A stretch of DNA of 42,190 nucleotides. Source: a virus. The stretch's first letter is position 1; the number at the start of each line of letters is the position of its first letter. Location: positions 1 to 42,190 of the IMG/VR virus record IMGVR_UViG_3300034012_002645, one strand, 5' to 3'. The notes below the pieces were generated by a model that was given only the letters and a program-made list of their open reading frames with translations, was not told the DNA's origin and did not search any database. The position numbers and the translations under genes are program-made. Shown one piece after another: positions 22,307 through 29,773 of the stretch.

Positions 22307-22927
22307 TTAATAATGTCCGATCCGGGCGGACCAGGCTTGGGGTTGGTTTTGCTGGAAGTAGAATTTGTCGCGTTCGGTCACTAGTTCGTTCATGGCTTTT
22401 TCTTCCATGAGCGTTGATTTCGTGAGCTGTCCGTCTTCTTCGAGGAGGCTGGCCGTGAGGTAGTAGCCGACGGCTTTGCTTAGGACGGCGGGGACGGTCG
22501 CCGAGAGGTTGCTCGTCGTGTAGGTGTCGGGGCGTAGGCGGTATCTCACCCAGGCGGTGGTGGGGATGTCGGTGTCGTCCGGAAAGCGCACGCTGTCGCC
22601 GAGGAGACTGTATTGCAGTTCGCGGGGTGAGGCTGTTTTGTTCGGGTTGTCCCGAGTGATGGCAAAGACTTCGCCCATCACCGTCTCGCCGCCGCCTTGG
22701 TCGTAGTCGATGTAGAACCCGGTGGTTTCGTTGCCCTGGATGGTGCGCTCCTCGATGCGGCACAGCTCGGGCCAATCCGCCCAGGTCCAGCATTGCTCGA
22801 TGGCGTCGTTCGCCGCGGCGACCAACATCGTCTGCGCACCGCTCGGGATGTTGGAGATGGATGAGGCGTCGTTGCCGACTCTCTGCCAGGCGCGTAACAA
22901 AATAGACTGAAGAGTTACAGTTCTCAC
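22307..22927 (-). CDS. Head-to-tail adaptor (gp11-like)
   Basis: 206 residues. A helical N-terminus (TLQSILLRAWQRVGNDASSI), then AANDAIEQCWTWADWPELCR, a beta middle, and helical C-terminus (LSKAVGYYLTASLLEEDGQL; KAMNELVTERDKFYFQQNQP) match the tail-tubular protein A/adaptor family that docks below the portal ring. It is separated from the nozzle gene by fibre and lysis genes, which is unusual because gp11 and gp12 are commonly adjacent. Confidence 0.75.
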   Translation of the reverse strand: MRTVTLQSILLRAWQRVGNDASSISNIPSGAQTMLVAAANDAIEQCWTWADWPELCRIEERTIQGNETTGFYIDYDQGGGETVMGEVFAITRDNPNKTASPRELQYSLLGDSVRFPDDTDIPTTAWVRYRLRPDTYTTSNLSATVPAVLSKAVGYYLTASLLEEDGQLTKSTLMEEKAMNELVTERDKFYFQQNQPQAWSARIGHY

Positions 22928-22934
22928 GGGGACA

Positions 22935-23360
22935 CTAAGGCACTAAGGGGTTAAGAGTTTGCATGGCGGACTGCACGGCGGCCTCGAAAGTTATTGGCGG
23001 CTGCGGCCAGTCGTTGCGGGGGCTTGGATCGGACGCGAAGATGGCGAGGATCTGGTTCAAGTATTGCTCGATGGCGTCCAGCTCGGGGCTTTGCTGGCCG
23101 GCGGCGGCGAGGGACTGGCGGAGATAAAGCAACGTGGGCTGGCGTTCGCCGCCGAGGCCGACGGATTTGAGGTGTTCTTCGGCGGTGATCGGTTCGGCTT
23201 CCGGTGCGGGTGCGGGCGGAAGTGTGGCGAGGTCGATATCGGCCAAGCGGACGGCGGATGTTCCGGCGGGCGGTTGCCACTTCGCGGTGTCGCCGTCCCA
23301 AAGGACGACGTTGACGAGGTGTCCGTTGGGTTGGTCGAGGATGGCGTATTGCTCGGTCAT
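22935..23360 (-). CDS. Fibre-associated protein (141 aa)
   Basis: 141 residues from ATG 23360, which overlaps the fibre stop by one base (TAATG); a longer frame upstream would re-read the Gly-rich fibre gene in another frame and is rejected. The start (QYAILDQPNGHLVNVVLWDG, then WQPPAGTSAVRLADIDL) resembles the N-terminal part of tail-fibre assembly or capping proteins. The rest is helical and Gln/Ala-rich. Likely assists or caps the preceding fibre. Confidence 0.6.
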   Translation of the reverse strand: MTEQYAILDQPNGHLVNVVLWDGDTAKWQPPAGTSAVRLADIDLATLPPAPAPEAEPITAEEHLKSVGLGGERQPTLLYLRQSLAAAGQQSPELDAIEQYLNQILAIFASDPSPRNDWPQPPITFEAAVQSAMQTLNPLVP

Positions 23361-24598
23361 TAGAAGTAAGTGGTTATGACGACGATGCCTTGCGCTCCGT
23401 CGCCGCCTTTGCCCTCGCCGCCAGCGTCGTTGTCGCAGGCGCTGCCGCCGCCGCCGCCGCCTCCGTAGAGTCCGCCGTTGCCGCCGTTGTTGGCTTGGCC
23501 GCCGGTGCCGGGCGATCCGCCGCCGCCGCCGGAGCCAAGGTAGCCGCCGATCCATGTTGCTCCGGCATTGCCTGCGGCGTTGGCAACAAACGTGCCGCCT
23601 GCGGTAGACGTGACGTTGCCAGCCGCGCCGCCGTTAGCGCCGTTGTAATAAGTCGTGGCCTGCTTGCCGCCGCCGCCTCCTCCACCAGCGGCTGTTCCTA
23701 TCGCCGCAGCGGGGGCTGTCGCGTTAGCACTGAAGCCTCCGGCACTGCTCGCGCCGCGACCTACGTTCGTTGCGTAATATAGACCCAAACTTGTCCCTGC
23801 GCTTTGGAGTGTGCCGCCTGCCGTGCCTGTTCCGTTACCGCCGCCGCCACCGCCAGTAGACGTAATTCCCCCAAAGCTGCTTGCGCCGCCAGCGGTGCCG
23901 GTGACGCCAGTGTTGTTGTTGGGGCGATTTCCAGCGCCACCACCGCCACCAGCCCCGACTGTGACTGTTACAGTGTCGGCCAGTGCTGCCGCGTCAATCC
24001 AGCCAACACTCACTGAACCGCCAGCGCCGCCGCCGCCGCCGCCTCCGTTGTTGGCCGTGGTGTCGCGGCGACCTGATCCGCCGCCGCCGCCTCCGGCAAC
24101 GATGAAGTAGTGGACGAGCTTGGCTCCGGCGGGTTTTGTCCAAGTGTCGCCTGCGGTGTAGATTTTAACGTCGGTGAGCTGGGATGTGAGGGCGATGGTT
24201 CCGGAGCTATTGGGGACGGTTAAGGTCCGGGTCGTGCTGGCGCTGATGCCGGAAAGTTGGAACTTTAGATTCTTGGTGGCGTCTCCGTCGTCGTAGATGA
24301 GGAACGCGCTGTCGCTCATCACGTCGAAGAAGGACGTGTCGGTGAGCTGGTAGTCGTTATCGCGGGAGGCGCCGACGATGGCTTTGCGGACATAGACGCC
24401 GGCTTGTTTGTAGGAGCTGAAGGGCCACGTTCCGGAATTCGACCGGACGAGCCAGCGGCTATCCAATGCGGCCGATCCGTCGAGCGGGAGGTCGGCATAG
24501 GTTGCCACTTCGCCGGCGAAGAAGGCAGAGCCTCCTCCTCCACCGGAGCCGCCGGTGAAGTCGAAGTTGCCGCTTAGTGGATTGAGCCTGACTCCCAT
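23360..24598 (-). CDS. Glycine-rich tail fibre/adhesin
   Basis: 412 residues. The first 150 form a beta-rich base (VATYADLPLDGSAALDSRWL; FQLSGISASTTRTLTVPNSS). From about 160 the chain is dominated by Gly runs separated by short variable loops (VAGGGGGGSGRRDTTANNGG; GGGGGSPGTGGQANNGG) and ends in IVVITTYF. This pattern matches glycine-rich receptor-binding adhesins that fold as a polyglycine-II sandwich and present variable loops to the host. Gly-coding runs make this gene prone to slippage and recombination. Confidence 0.78.
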   Translation of the reverse strand: MGVRLNPLSGNFDFTGGSGGGGGSAFFAGEVATYADLPLDGSAALDSRWLVRSNSGTWPFSSYKQAGVYVRKAIVGASRDNDYQLTDTSFFDVMSDSAFLIYDDGDATKNLKFQLSGISASTTRTLTVPNSSGTIALTSQLTDVKIYTAGDTWTKPAGAKLVHYFIVAGGGGGGSGRRDTTANNGGGGGGGAGGSVSVGWIDAAALADTVTVTVGAGGGGGAGNRPNNNTGVTGTAGGASSFGGITSTGGGGGGNGTGTAGGTLQSAGTSLGLYYATNVGRGASSAGGFSANATAPAAAIGTAAGGGGGGGKQATTYYNGANGGAAGNVTSTAGGTFVANAAGNAGATWIGGYLGSGGGGGSPGTGGQANNGGNGGLYGGGGGGGSACDNDAGGEGKGGDGAQGIVVITTYF

Positions 24599-24600
24599 TG

Positions 24601-24621
24601 GAAATTAGAAATTTGAGATTT
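24601..24621. repeat. Heptamer tract (GAAATTN/GAGATTT)
   Basis: GAAATTA, GAAATTT, GAGATTT in phase, 2 nt upstream of the fibre ATG at 24598. It runs into the stop codon of the 69-residue gene. Confidence 0.65.
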
Positions 24622-24829
24622 AAGAGCGGATGACGGTGGCGATGCGGGCGTCGTCCGAGGACGGCGTGCCGCCGACGTAGGTGAACGTCAACGTGGCGAC
24701 GGTGTTGGTTCCCTCTTTGTAGACGACGCTGGAAAGATTGTTCGTGGTCGAGACGTAGCTCAGCTCAACGGTCGTATGCTGCGGGATGTTCAGTCCGGGA
24801 ATGTTTCTGACTTGGACGTTGGGGTTCAT
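24620..24829 (-). CDS. Small virion protein (69 aa)
   Basis: 69 residues, MNPNVQVRNIPGLNIPQHTT then VYKEGTNTVATLTFTYVGGT. All beta by eye, probably a small structural or fibre-attachment protein; family not recognised. It starts 11 nt after a heptamer block and has no Shine-Dalgarno. Confidence 0.5.
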   Translation of the reverse strand: MNPNVQVRNIPGLNIPQHTTVELSYVSTTNNLSSVVYKEGTNTVATLTFTYVGGTPSSDDARIATVIRS

Positions 24830-24840
24830 GAGCGGAGGAA

Positions 24841-24868
24841 GTTGGCAGTTGGCAGTTGGCAGTAGTCA
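24841..24868. repeat. Heptamer block (GTTGGCA x 3 + GTAGTCA)
   Basis: Three perfect GTTGGCA units plus GTAGTCA, filling the 49-bp gap between the portal stop and the 69-residue gene. Confidence 0.85.
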
Positions 24869-24878
24869 GCGGGAGGCA

Positions 24879-27035
24879 TTAGGCGGCTTGGGCTCCGGCG
24901 GTGGCGCCTCTTGCGGCGAAGGCTCCGCCCATGCTTTGGGGCTGGGAGGCCAGGGCGGGGACGGCGCCGGTGCGGCCGATTTGGGCGTTTTGGATTTGGG
25001 TCATTTGGAAGTTCAGGGCTTGGGCTCTTGCATCGACCATGCCTTTGTAGATTTCGTCGCCGGCGTAGCGTTGCTGGAGCTGGGGGTTGGCCTGGATCGC
25101 GCTTTGGAGGACTTGCAATCTCAGCTGGGGATTGACGCCTTGTTCGGGTAATGGGGGCTCGATGCCGGCGGAGATCTTGGTCAGGGCGAGTTGTTCGTCT
25201 TCGGCTTCTTGGGCGGTGGCGACGTCTTGGCTGCGCACAATCATGCTGGCGAGGCTGGGGTCTACGGCCCCGACGATGAAGTTGACCAACCCGGCGCGAT
25301 CAATAACGCCGGCGACGTCGAGGGGGACGGCGACTTTGGCGATATACTCGAGCTTTTTGCCGAGGACCTCTGCGTCGAGGTCACGGACGTCGAATTCGGC
25401 GACCAGGTCGTAGCGGCCTTGGATCTGCTCGCGGCTGACTTGGAAGGGCGCGGGCATGGCGCCGGCGACTCGGGCGATCTCGGTGTCGCTGACGTATTGC
25501 TGCATCAAGGCGAAGGCTTGGGCGATGACGGCTTTGCTGCTGCGCAACCAACGGTCGACCATGGTTTGCTGGGTGAGCATCGTCAGCGGCTGCGGGACCG
25601 ACTGGCTGAAGCGGCCGAAGTATTCGTCGACGTCGCGGCGGGTGGCGGCTTCGATCTCGATGGTGCCGCTGTCGAATCGCGGGGGGTCCATCCATCCGAA
25701 TTCGTTGGGGCGTCTTTCCGGGATCTGGGCGCCGGGGCCGAAGATGAGGTTTAGTTTGCCGCGGTTCGCGGGGACGCGGACGGGAGGGAGGACGGCGACG
25801 GCGGCGCGGTCGCTGCGGAAATCGCGCTGGGTCTTTATTTCATACTGCTGGCTCTCGAGCAGCTCGGGGACGCCGCGGGATTCGAGGAGGTTGCGGGAGA
25901 TGCGTTCGCGGGCGAATTCGACGAAGGGATAGTCGCCGTGCGCGTAGGGCAAGAGTTCGCTGACGGCGACTTCGTCGGCGACGGATTCGTGCAGGACGGT
26001 GTAGTGAACCCTGGTCGTCTGATCCTTGTTGAACTGTTTTTGATAATAGTGCCAGAGCTCGATCATCTCGCGCTCGGTCTCGAGGTTGATGATTTCTTGC
26101 CGGTAGTAATTCCTGATCGGGCGGCGGTAGGCGCCTTTGTGGCGGAGGGCTTGTTCGACGAAGTCTTCGCTGTAGCCGTCGGTGACGATGCGTTCGCGCA
26201 GTTCGGTCTCGGTGACCATTTCGCGCCAGGACACGTAGCGGGCGCGTTGGAGGTCGGAGGTTTGAGGCGGAAAGTAGATGTCTTCCCAGGGCTCGAGGGC
26301 GACGAATTCGGGGCGGTTCTCGAAGAGGTAGGGATTTTCGTAGGTGCAGGCGCCGGTGTTGCGGAGGTCGCGGACGCAGCTGAGCTTGCCGGCGGCGGGG
26401 CCGATGAGGTCGGCGAGCATTTGCTTGGCGTCTTCTTCCTGGAGCGGGTCCATGATGCTCTCGAGGAGGATCTGGATCATGGGGTCGCCGGTCTCGGCGA
26501 GCATGGCGGCGAGTTGATCGAGGGTGATGGTCTTGGATTCGGTGCGGGTGGTGCGGCGCCAGAAGACTCCCATCACGGCGAGGCCGTATTGTTCCTGCAT
26601 TTGCGCGAGGAGTTCGACTTCGCGGCGTAAATCATCGGCGCAGTGTTGGAAGAGCATCCATTTCAACGCGGTCTCGGCGCTGACTTTGGCGGCGTAGTCG
26701 CTGGACTCGATGGGTTGAAGTTGGATTTTGCTGCGGAAGAAGGCGTTGGTGAGCAGGGCGACGTTCTCGTTGCAGATTTGGTCGGCGAGGCGGACGCGGG
26801 CGTCGCTGGCGCCTTCCCAGGGGAAGGCTTGCTTGGCCAGGGCGGAGGAATGTTTGCGTCCGTCGGGGGATTGGCCGGACCAGATGGCGTGCCTTACCTC
26901 GTAGTTGCGTTGCTTTTTGTCGAGGTAGCCGCCGACGTCGGACTCGGCTTCCTGAATATTCAGCAGGAATCCCCTAATATCCTCGGGGGTCGGTTTGCCC
27001 AGCGTTGCTTCGTAGTTGTAGCCGGAGGAGGTCAT
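24879..27035 (-). CDS. Portal protein
   Basis: 718 residues, the size of podovirus portals of the P22/N4 type. It forms the 12-subunit ring through which DNA is packaged and leaves. Signs: an N-terminal helical part with WEGASDARVRLADQICNENV, long wing-like mixed region, KTQRDFRSDRAAVAVLPPVR in the stem/crown region, and a C-terminal helical barrel-like tail rich in Gln/Ala (QVLQSAIQANPQLQQRYAGD). Only heptamers and no Shine-Dalgarno lie before the ATG. It follows the capsid gene, opposite to the usual portal-scaffold-capsid order. Confidence 0.85.
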   Translation of the reverse strand: MTSSGYNYEATLGKPTPEDIRGFLLNIQEAESDVGGYLDKKQRNYEVRHAIWSGQSPDGRKHSSALAKQAFPWEGASDARVRLADQICNENVALLTNAFFRSKIQLQPIESSDYAAKVSAETALKWMLFQHCADDLRREVELLAQMQEQYGLAVMGVFWRRTTRTESKTITLDQLAAMLAETGDPMIQILLESIMDPLQEEDAKQMLADLIGPAAGKLSCVRDLRNTGACTYENPYLFENRPEFVALEPWEDIYFPPQTSDLQRARYVSWREMVTETELRERIVTDGYSEDFVEQALRHKGAYRRPIRNYYRQEIINLETEREMIELWHYYQKQFNKDQTTRVHYTVLHESVADEVAVSELLPYAHGDYPFVEFARERISRNLLESRGVPELLESQQYEIKTQRDFRSDRAAVAVLPPVRVPANRGKLNLIFGPGAQIPERRPNEFGWMDPPRFDSGTIEIEAATRRDVDEYFGRFSQSVPQPLTMLTQQTMVDRWLRSSKAVIAQAFALMQQYVSDTEIARVAGAMPAPFQVSREQIQGRYDLVAEFDVRDLDAEVLGKKLEYIAKVAVPLDVAGVIDRAGLVNFIVGAVDPSLASMIVRSQDVATAQEAEDEQLALTKISAGIEPPLPEQGVNPQLRLQVLQSAIQANPQLQQRYAGDEIYKGMVDARAQALNFQMTQIQNAQIGRTGAVPALASQPQSMGGAFAARGATAGAQAA

Positions 27036-27036
27036 A

Positions 27037-27064
27037 GGAGACAGGAGGCAGGAGACGGGGGACA
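27037..27064. repeat. Heptamer block (GGAGACA family x 4)
   Basis: GGAGACA, GGAGGCA, GGAGACG, GGGGACA in exact phase, filling the 31-bp gap and lying one base upstream of the portal ATG. Confidence 0.85.
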
Positions 27065-27066
27065 GA

Positions 27067-27504
27067 TCATTTCTTTCCCTCCCTAGCGTTCAGTTTCTTG
27101 AGCAACTCGTCGGCAAATTGCTTTTGCTCCGGCGTGAAATTCTTGGCCGATGGATCTCCGCTCAAAATCCGAGCGACGATTGTTTGGCGCATATACTGTT
27201 CGTTGCCCGGCCCGTCGTATGGCCCTCCCCGAAACGACTGCGCCTGCTCCGGAGTAACGTCGAATTCTGGCGAGATTTTGTTCTCGAACATAAACAGACG
27301 CGCCGCCTCGTTGCGGGCAAGAGCTTGCCTTTCGTGCGGCAATAACTTGCTGGCAGGATTCATCACAATTTTCCCGTCTTCCGCTGCCATACCGGGGGTA
27401 TCGGGGTTTGTTACAAAGAACACCTGCTCGCTAAAAGTCGGCTTACGGATCTTGTAGCCATACACGGAAAACGGGCTTCCAGTTTGGTTTGTTGAGGCGT
27501 CCAT
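27067..27504 (-). CDS. Hypothetical virion-region protein (145 aa)
   Basis: 145 residues from ATG 27504, chosen because it overlaps the preceding stop by one base (TAATG); an in-frame ATG at 27537 is possible. Contains IVMNPASKLLPHERQALARN then EAARLFMFENKISPEFDVTP, and a helical Lys-rich end (EQKQFADELLKKLNAREGKK). Located between capsid and portal genes. Possibly a head completion or portal-associated protein. I do not recognise the family. Confidence 0.55.
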   Translation of the reverse strand: MDASTNQTGSPFSVYGYKIRKPTFSEQVFFVTNPDTPGMAAEDGKIVMNPASKLLPHERQALARNEAARLFMFENKISPEFDVTPEQAQSFRGGPYDGPGNEQYMRQTIVARILSGDPSAKNFTPEQKQFADELLKKLNAREGKK

Positions 27505-27968
27505 TAGGCGGCGGAGATCAAAGGTTCCGACGGACATAGTCCGCCGCTACAAGTGTCGGAAACGGCCGGCGCCGGGGACGGCGCCGCTACATTAGCCAGA
27601 CGGTCCGCTGGGCCAGCGGACCCTACCGGGGGCTCTTGGTCTGTGCCGGGGGCGCTGAGGCCGGCGAAGCTGACTTGGGTTTTGGCGGACGATGTTTGCA
27701 CCCGACACTCGGGGTTGTCGCGGAGCAATGATTTGAGCCAGTCTTTGTCTCTGGTGATTCCGGGGTTTCTTCGTTCCCAGTCGATGAAGGCGAAGGCGTC
27801 GATGGACGCTACGTGCTGGCCTACTCCTTCGATGTGGGCGTGCTCGAGGCGGGCGTTGGCTTGGGCGATTCTTAGCTGCCTGGCCTTGGCGTTGACGGCT
27901 TGGGCGTAGAAGCCGCGCTGGAGTTCCTCTTTGACGAGGGAGCCGAGTTCGGTATCTAGATCAAGCAT
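27504..27968 (-). CDS. Hypothetical virion-region protein carrying repeat-derived insert (154 aa)
   Basis: 154 residues. The first 100 are helical (LVKEELQRGFYAQAVNAKAR; QLRIAQANARLEHAHIEGVG) and include FIDWERRNPGITRDKDWLKS. From about residue 112 to the end the sequence (PPVGSAGPADRL; AAPSPAPAVSDTCSGG) is encoded by palindromic repeats, including element 27602-27630 and a GGCGCC hairpin at 27567-27586, so the C-terminal quarter is probably acquired. Preceded by a heptamer block, no Shine-Dalgarno. Confidence 0.5.
   Translation of the reverse strand: MLDLDTELGSLVKEELQRGFYAQAVNAKARQLRIAQANARLEHAHIEGVGQHVASIDAFAFIDWERRNPGITRDKDWLKSLLRDNPECRVQTSSAKTQVSFAGLSAPGTDQEPPVGSAGPADRLANVAAPSPAPAVSDTCSGGLCPSEPLISAA
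27602..27630 (-). repeat. GGTAGGG palindromic element 2, inside a coding frame
   Basis: On the minus strand CCCGGTAG then a perfect palindrome, GGTCCGCTGG/CCAGCGGACC on the plus strand (27602-27611 and 27613-27622). It encodes PPVGSAGPADR. Compared with element 1 the palindrome has paired base changes (A/T swapped in both arms), as for a conserved stem. Confidence 0.75.
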
Positions 27969-27975
27969 TGGAGGA

Positions 27976-28003
27976 GTTGAGGGTTGAGGGATGAGAGTTG
28001 AGA
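27976..28003. repeat. Heptamer block (GTTGAGN x 4)
   Basis: GTTGAGG, GTTGAGG, GATGAGA, GTTGAGA, 7 nt upstream of the ATG at 27968. Confidence 0.8.
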
Positions 28004-28157
28004 GAGACCTAGCCAGCCACGGGTCGAGCCGGTCACGCTCGCTGCTGTATCGTTCTGGTTACCGACCAAGCCCTCACCAGAAACCCTGCGCCCGTGATGC
28101 AATGAGCACTCGGCCCGCATATTGGGGTTGACTAGACTGACTAGAAGTTTCACGCGA

Positions 28158-28227
28158 TTGCGGCCCTGGGAGTTATTCCCTGAATCCACCGTGAGTTGCC
28201 GAGTTGGCGACAAGCCCAGGGCCGCAA
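28158..28227 (-). terminator. Long hairpin after the capsid-region genes
   Basis: Perfect 13-bp inverted repeat: TTGCGGCCCTGGG (28158-28170) and CCCAGGGCCGCAA (28215-28227) around a 44-nt centre, in the 275-bp gap after the 149-residue gene. No U tract follows, so it may slow or process transcripts and not terminate them. The rest of the gap (27969-28157) holds the heptamer block, a smaller inverted repeat TTCTGGT/ACCAGAA, and no convincing gene. Confidence 0.4.
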
Positions 28228-28243
28228 GGTGCGTGCTACCTCA

Positions 28244-28693
28244 TCAGCTGAGGCTGTCGAGCTGGGCGACTTCGAGGAAGATGTGGATCTCCCCTTTGTC
28301 GAGCTCGAGCAGGTCGTAGCTCGCCATGGAGGCGAACTTGGCGACCACCGCGGTCGAGGCAACGTAGGCGTGAGGCGTGGTCGAGGCGTGGGCCTTGGCC
28401 AACACTTCCGTGCCGTTCACGTTGATCTGCTGCGACGTGATGAAACGGTCGTCGTCGGTGGCGTCGCCAACGATGACGGTGTTGCTGTTGTAGGCCGAGG
28501 TGCCGACCAGCTCGAAGGGGGTCTTCAAGTAGGTGGCGGCGGACTTCACGACGCTGTTGGCCGGCAGGGTAATCAAGGTGATGTCCTGCGCGGTGTTGTC
28601 GGTGCCTTGCGTCAGATCGGTGTGATCGATGACGAAGCGGTAGTTGTAGCCACGAGGACTCTCGTGGAGTGAGCGGAATGCGTTGGTTGTCAT
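28244..28693 (-). CDS. Capsid decoration/structural protein (149 aa)
   Basis: 149 residues with Shine-Dalgarno GGAGG. It looks beta-rich (YNYRFVIDHTDLTQGTDNTA; ITLITLPANSVVKSAATYLK; YDLLELDKGEIHIFLEVAQL), like the small proteins encoded just after the major capsid gene that decorate or cement the shell. The gene follows the capsid gene by 18 nt and is followed by a large hairpin, consistent with high expression of the pair. Exact family uncertain. Confidence 0.6.
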   Translation of the reverse strand: MTTNAFRSLHESPRGYNYRFVIDHTDLTQGTDNTAQDITLITLPANSVVKSAATYLKTPFELVGTSAYNSNTVIVGDATDDDRFITSQQINVNGTEVLAKAHASTTPHAYVASTAVVAKFASMASYDLLELDKGEIHIFLEVAQLDSLS

Positions 28694-28711
28694 AATAGTG
28701 ATTTCCTCCGA

Positions 28712-29725
28712 TTAATCCGCGGTGCTGGCGATTTTGCCGTGAACCAAGGGGTTATCAACTTGGAGCGCAGCAATGGTGTCTACTATGCCTCGCGGGCCTC
28801 CACCGGCGTCGTCGAGCGGCATGTAGCGCGGGCGACGGTTGTAGCGGATGCTGACGCCGTCCATGTCGAGCAGGTAACCGCGACGCAGCTGGGAAGCTGT
28901 GACTTGGTCTTTAGCCAGGAACAAGGACGGTGTGAGGGCCAAGTCGCCAAAGTCGCCGGAAAACAGATCGATCTTTGCCGTGTAGGAAAGATCGGCGGCG
29001 TCTTGGTTGAAGAGGCGGACGGTGGCGCCGGTGTTGGTGCTGCCGAACTGGACCTGCTGGAAGCCGGTGAAGCGGCGTTTCAGCGTGGGTCCGCAGAGGA
29101 GCGTGTAGCTCTTGTTTTTGCCGCACTGTTCGTAGAGCGACTGGAGCAGCGCCTGGATGGTGCCATCCGTGATGCTGTTGGTCGCGGTCGTGCTGATCGA
29201 GGCAGCGGGTGTGCGGTAGGCAGCGGGAACGGCGGTAGCCGAATCACTCTGCGCACTGTTGCTGATCCAGCTACCCAGGCCCCTAGTTTTGAAGGGGGTG
29301 GTGCCGGATTGTTCGGTGCTGTCCTGGTCGGAGCAGAACACGGATTCGAGGTCACGTGCGAGTTCCTGCAAGGAGCGGGTCACGCTGCGAGCCATCTCGC
29401 GCTTGCGGCCGATGCCGGCGACCTCGGAAACGGATTCCGCGAGATCGTCGACCTTGGGCAGACGCCACATCTTTTGGATGCGGCCGTAGAGGCGGGCGCG
29501 GTTGGCAGCCTGGTTGGAGAACGTGGTTGCGTCCTGGTTGGAGAGCACGCCGTTGAGTTGCGGCTCGTTCATTGCGTCGACAAGCCAGCTGAAAAGCGGG
29601 TTGGTCGGGTCTTTGGATTTTTTCGCCATGGAAAGCAGCGGTGTGCTTTTCTGGTCGGCGACAGCAATCAAATCGGCGAGGTCCTCGCGGGCGCCAATTT
29701 GTTGCGTGATGAGAAGTTCAGCCAT
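28712..29725 (-). CDS. Major capsid protein (SU10-like HK97 fold)
   Basis: 337 residues. The start (AELLITQQIGAREDLADLIA), middle (MARSVTRSLQELARDLESVF) and end (YMPLDDAGGGPRGIVDTIAA, then LQVDNPLVHGKIA) resemble the SU10-type major capsid family used by many podoviruses and siphoviruses. The N-terminal arm, spine helix and a TYTLLCGPTLKRRF-like A-domain region are in the expected order. A scaffold-like gene is just upstream and a decoration-like gene just downstream. No Shine-Dalgarno is visible at the ATG, which is odd for so abundant a protein. Confidence 0.8.
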   Translation of the reverse strand: MAELLITQQIGAREDLADLIAVADQKSTPLLSMAKKSKDPTNPLFSWLVDAMNEPQLNGVLSNQDATTFSNQAANRARLYGRIQKMWRLPKVDDLAESVSEVAGIGRKREMARSVTRSLQELARDLESVFCSDQDSTEQSGTTPFKTRGLGSWISNSAQSDSATAVPAAYRTPAASISTTATNSITDGTIQALLQSLYEQCGKNKSYTLLCGPTLKRRFTGFQQVQFGSTNTGATVRLFNQDAADLSYTAKIDLFSGDFGDLALTPSLFLAKDQVTASQLRRGYLLDMDGVSIRYNRRPRYMPLDDAGGGPRGIVDTIAALQVDNPLVHGKIASTAD

Positions 29726-29773
29726 TGTAGTTGGTTTTCTAAATGTTGGTTTGGAATCTTGGTTGGAAGTGCA

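Noticed and set aside
22227-22793. 188-codon frame overlapping the adaptor gene
   Set aside because: Arg/Pro/His-rich frame shadow of the adaptor gene; its end merely reads through heptamers and TTCGTTAGC repeats.
27956-28213. 85-codon minus-strand frame in the gap after the decoration protein
   Set aside because: It spans one arm of the hairpin and the heptamer block and shows no protein-like pattern or start signal.
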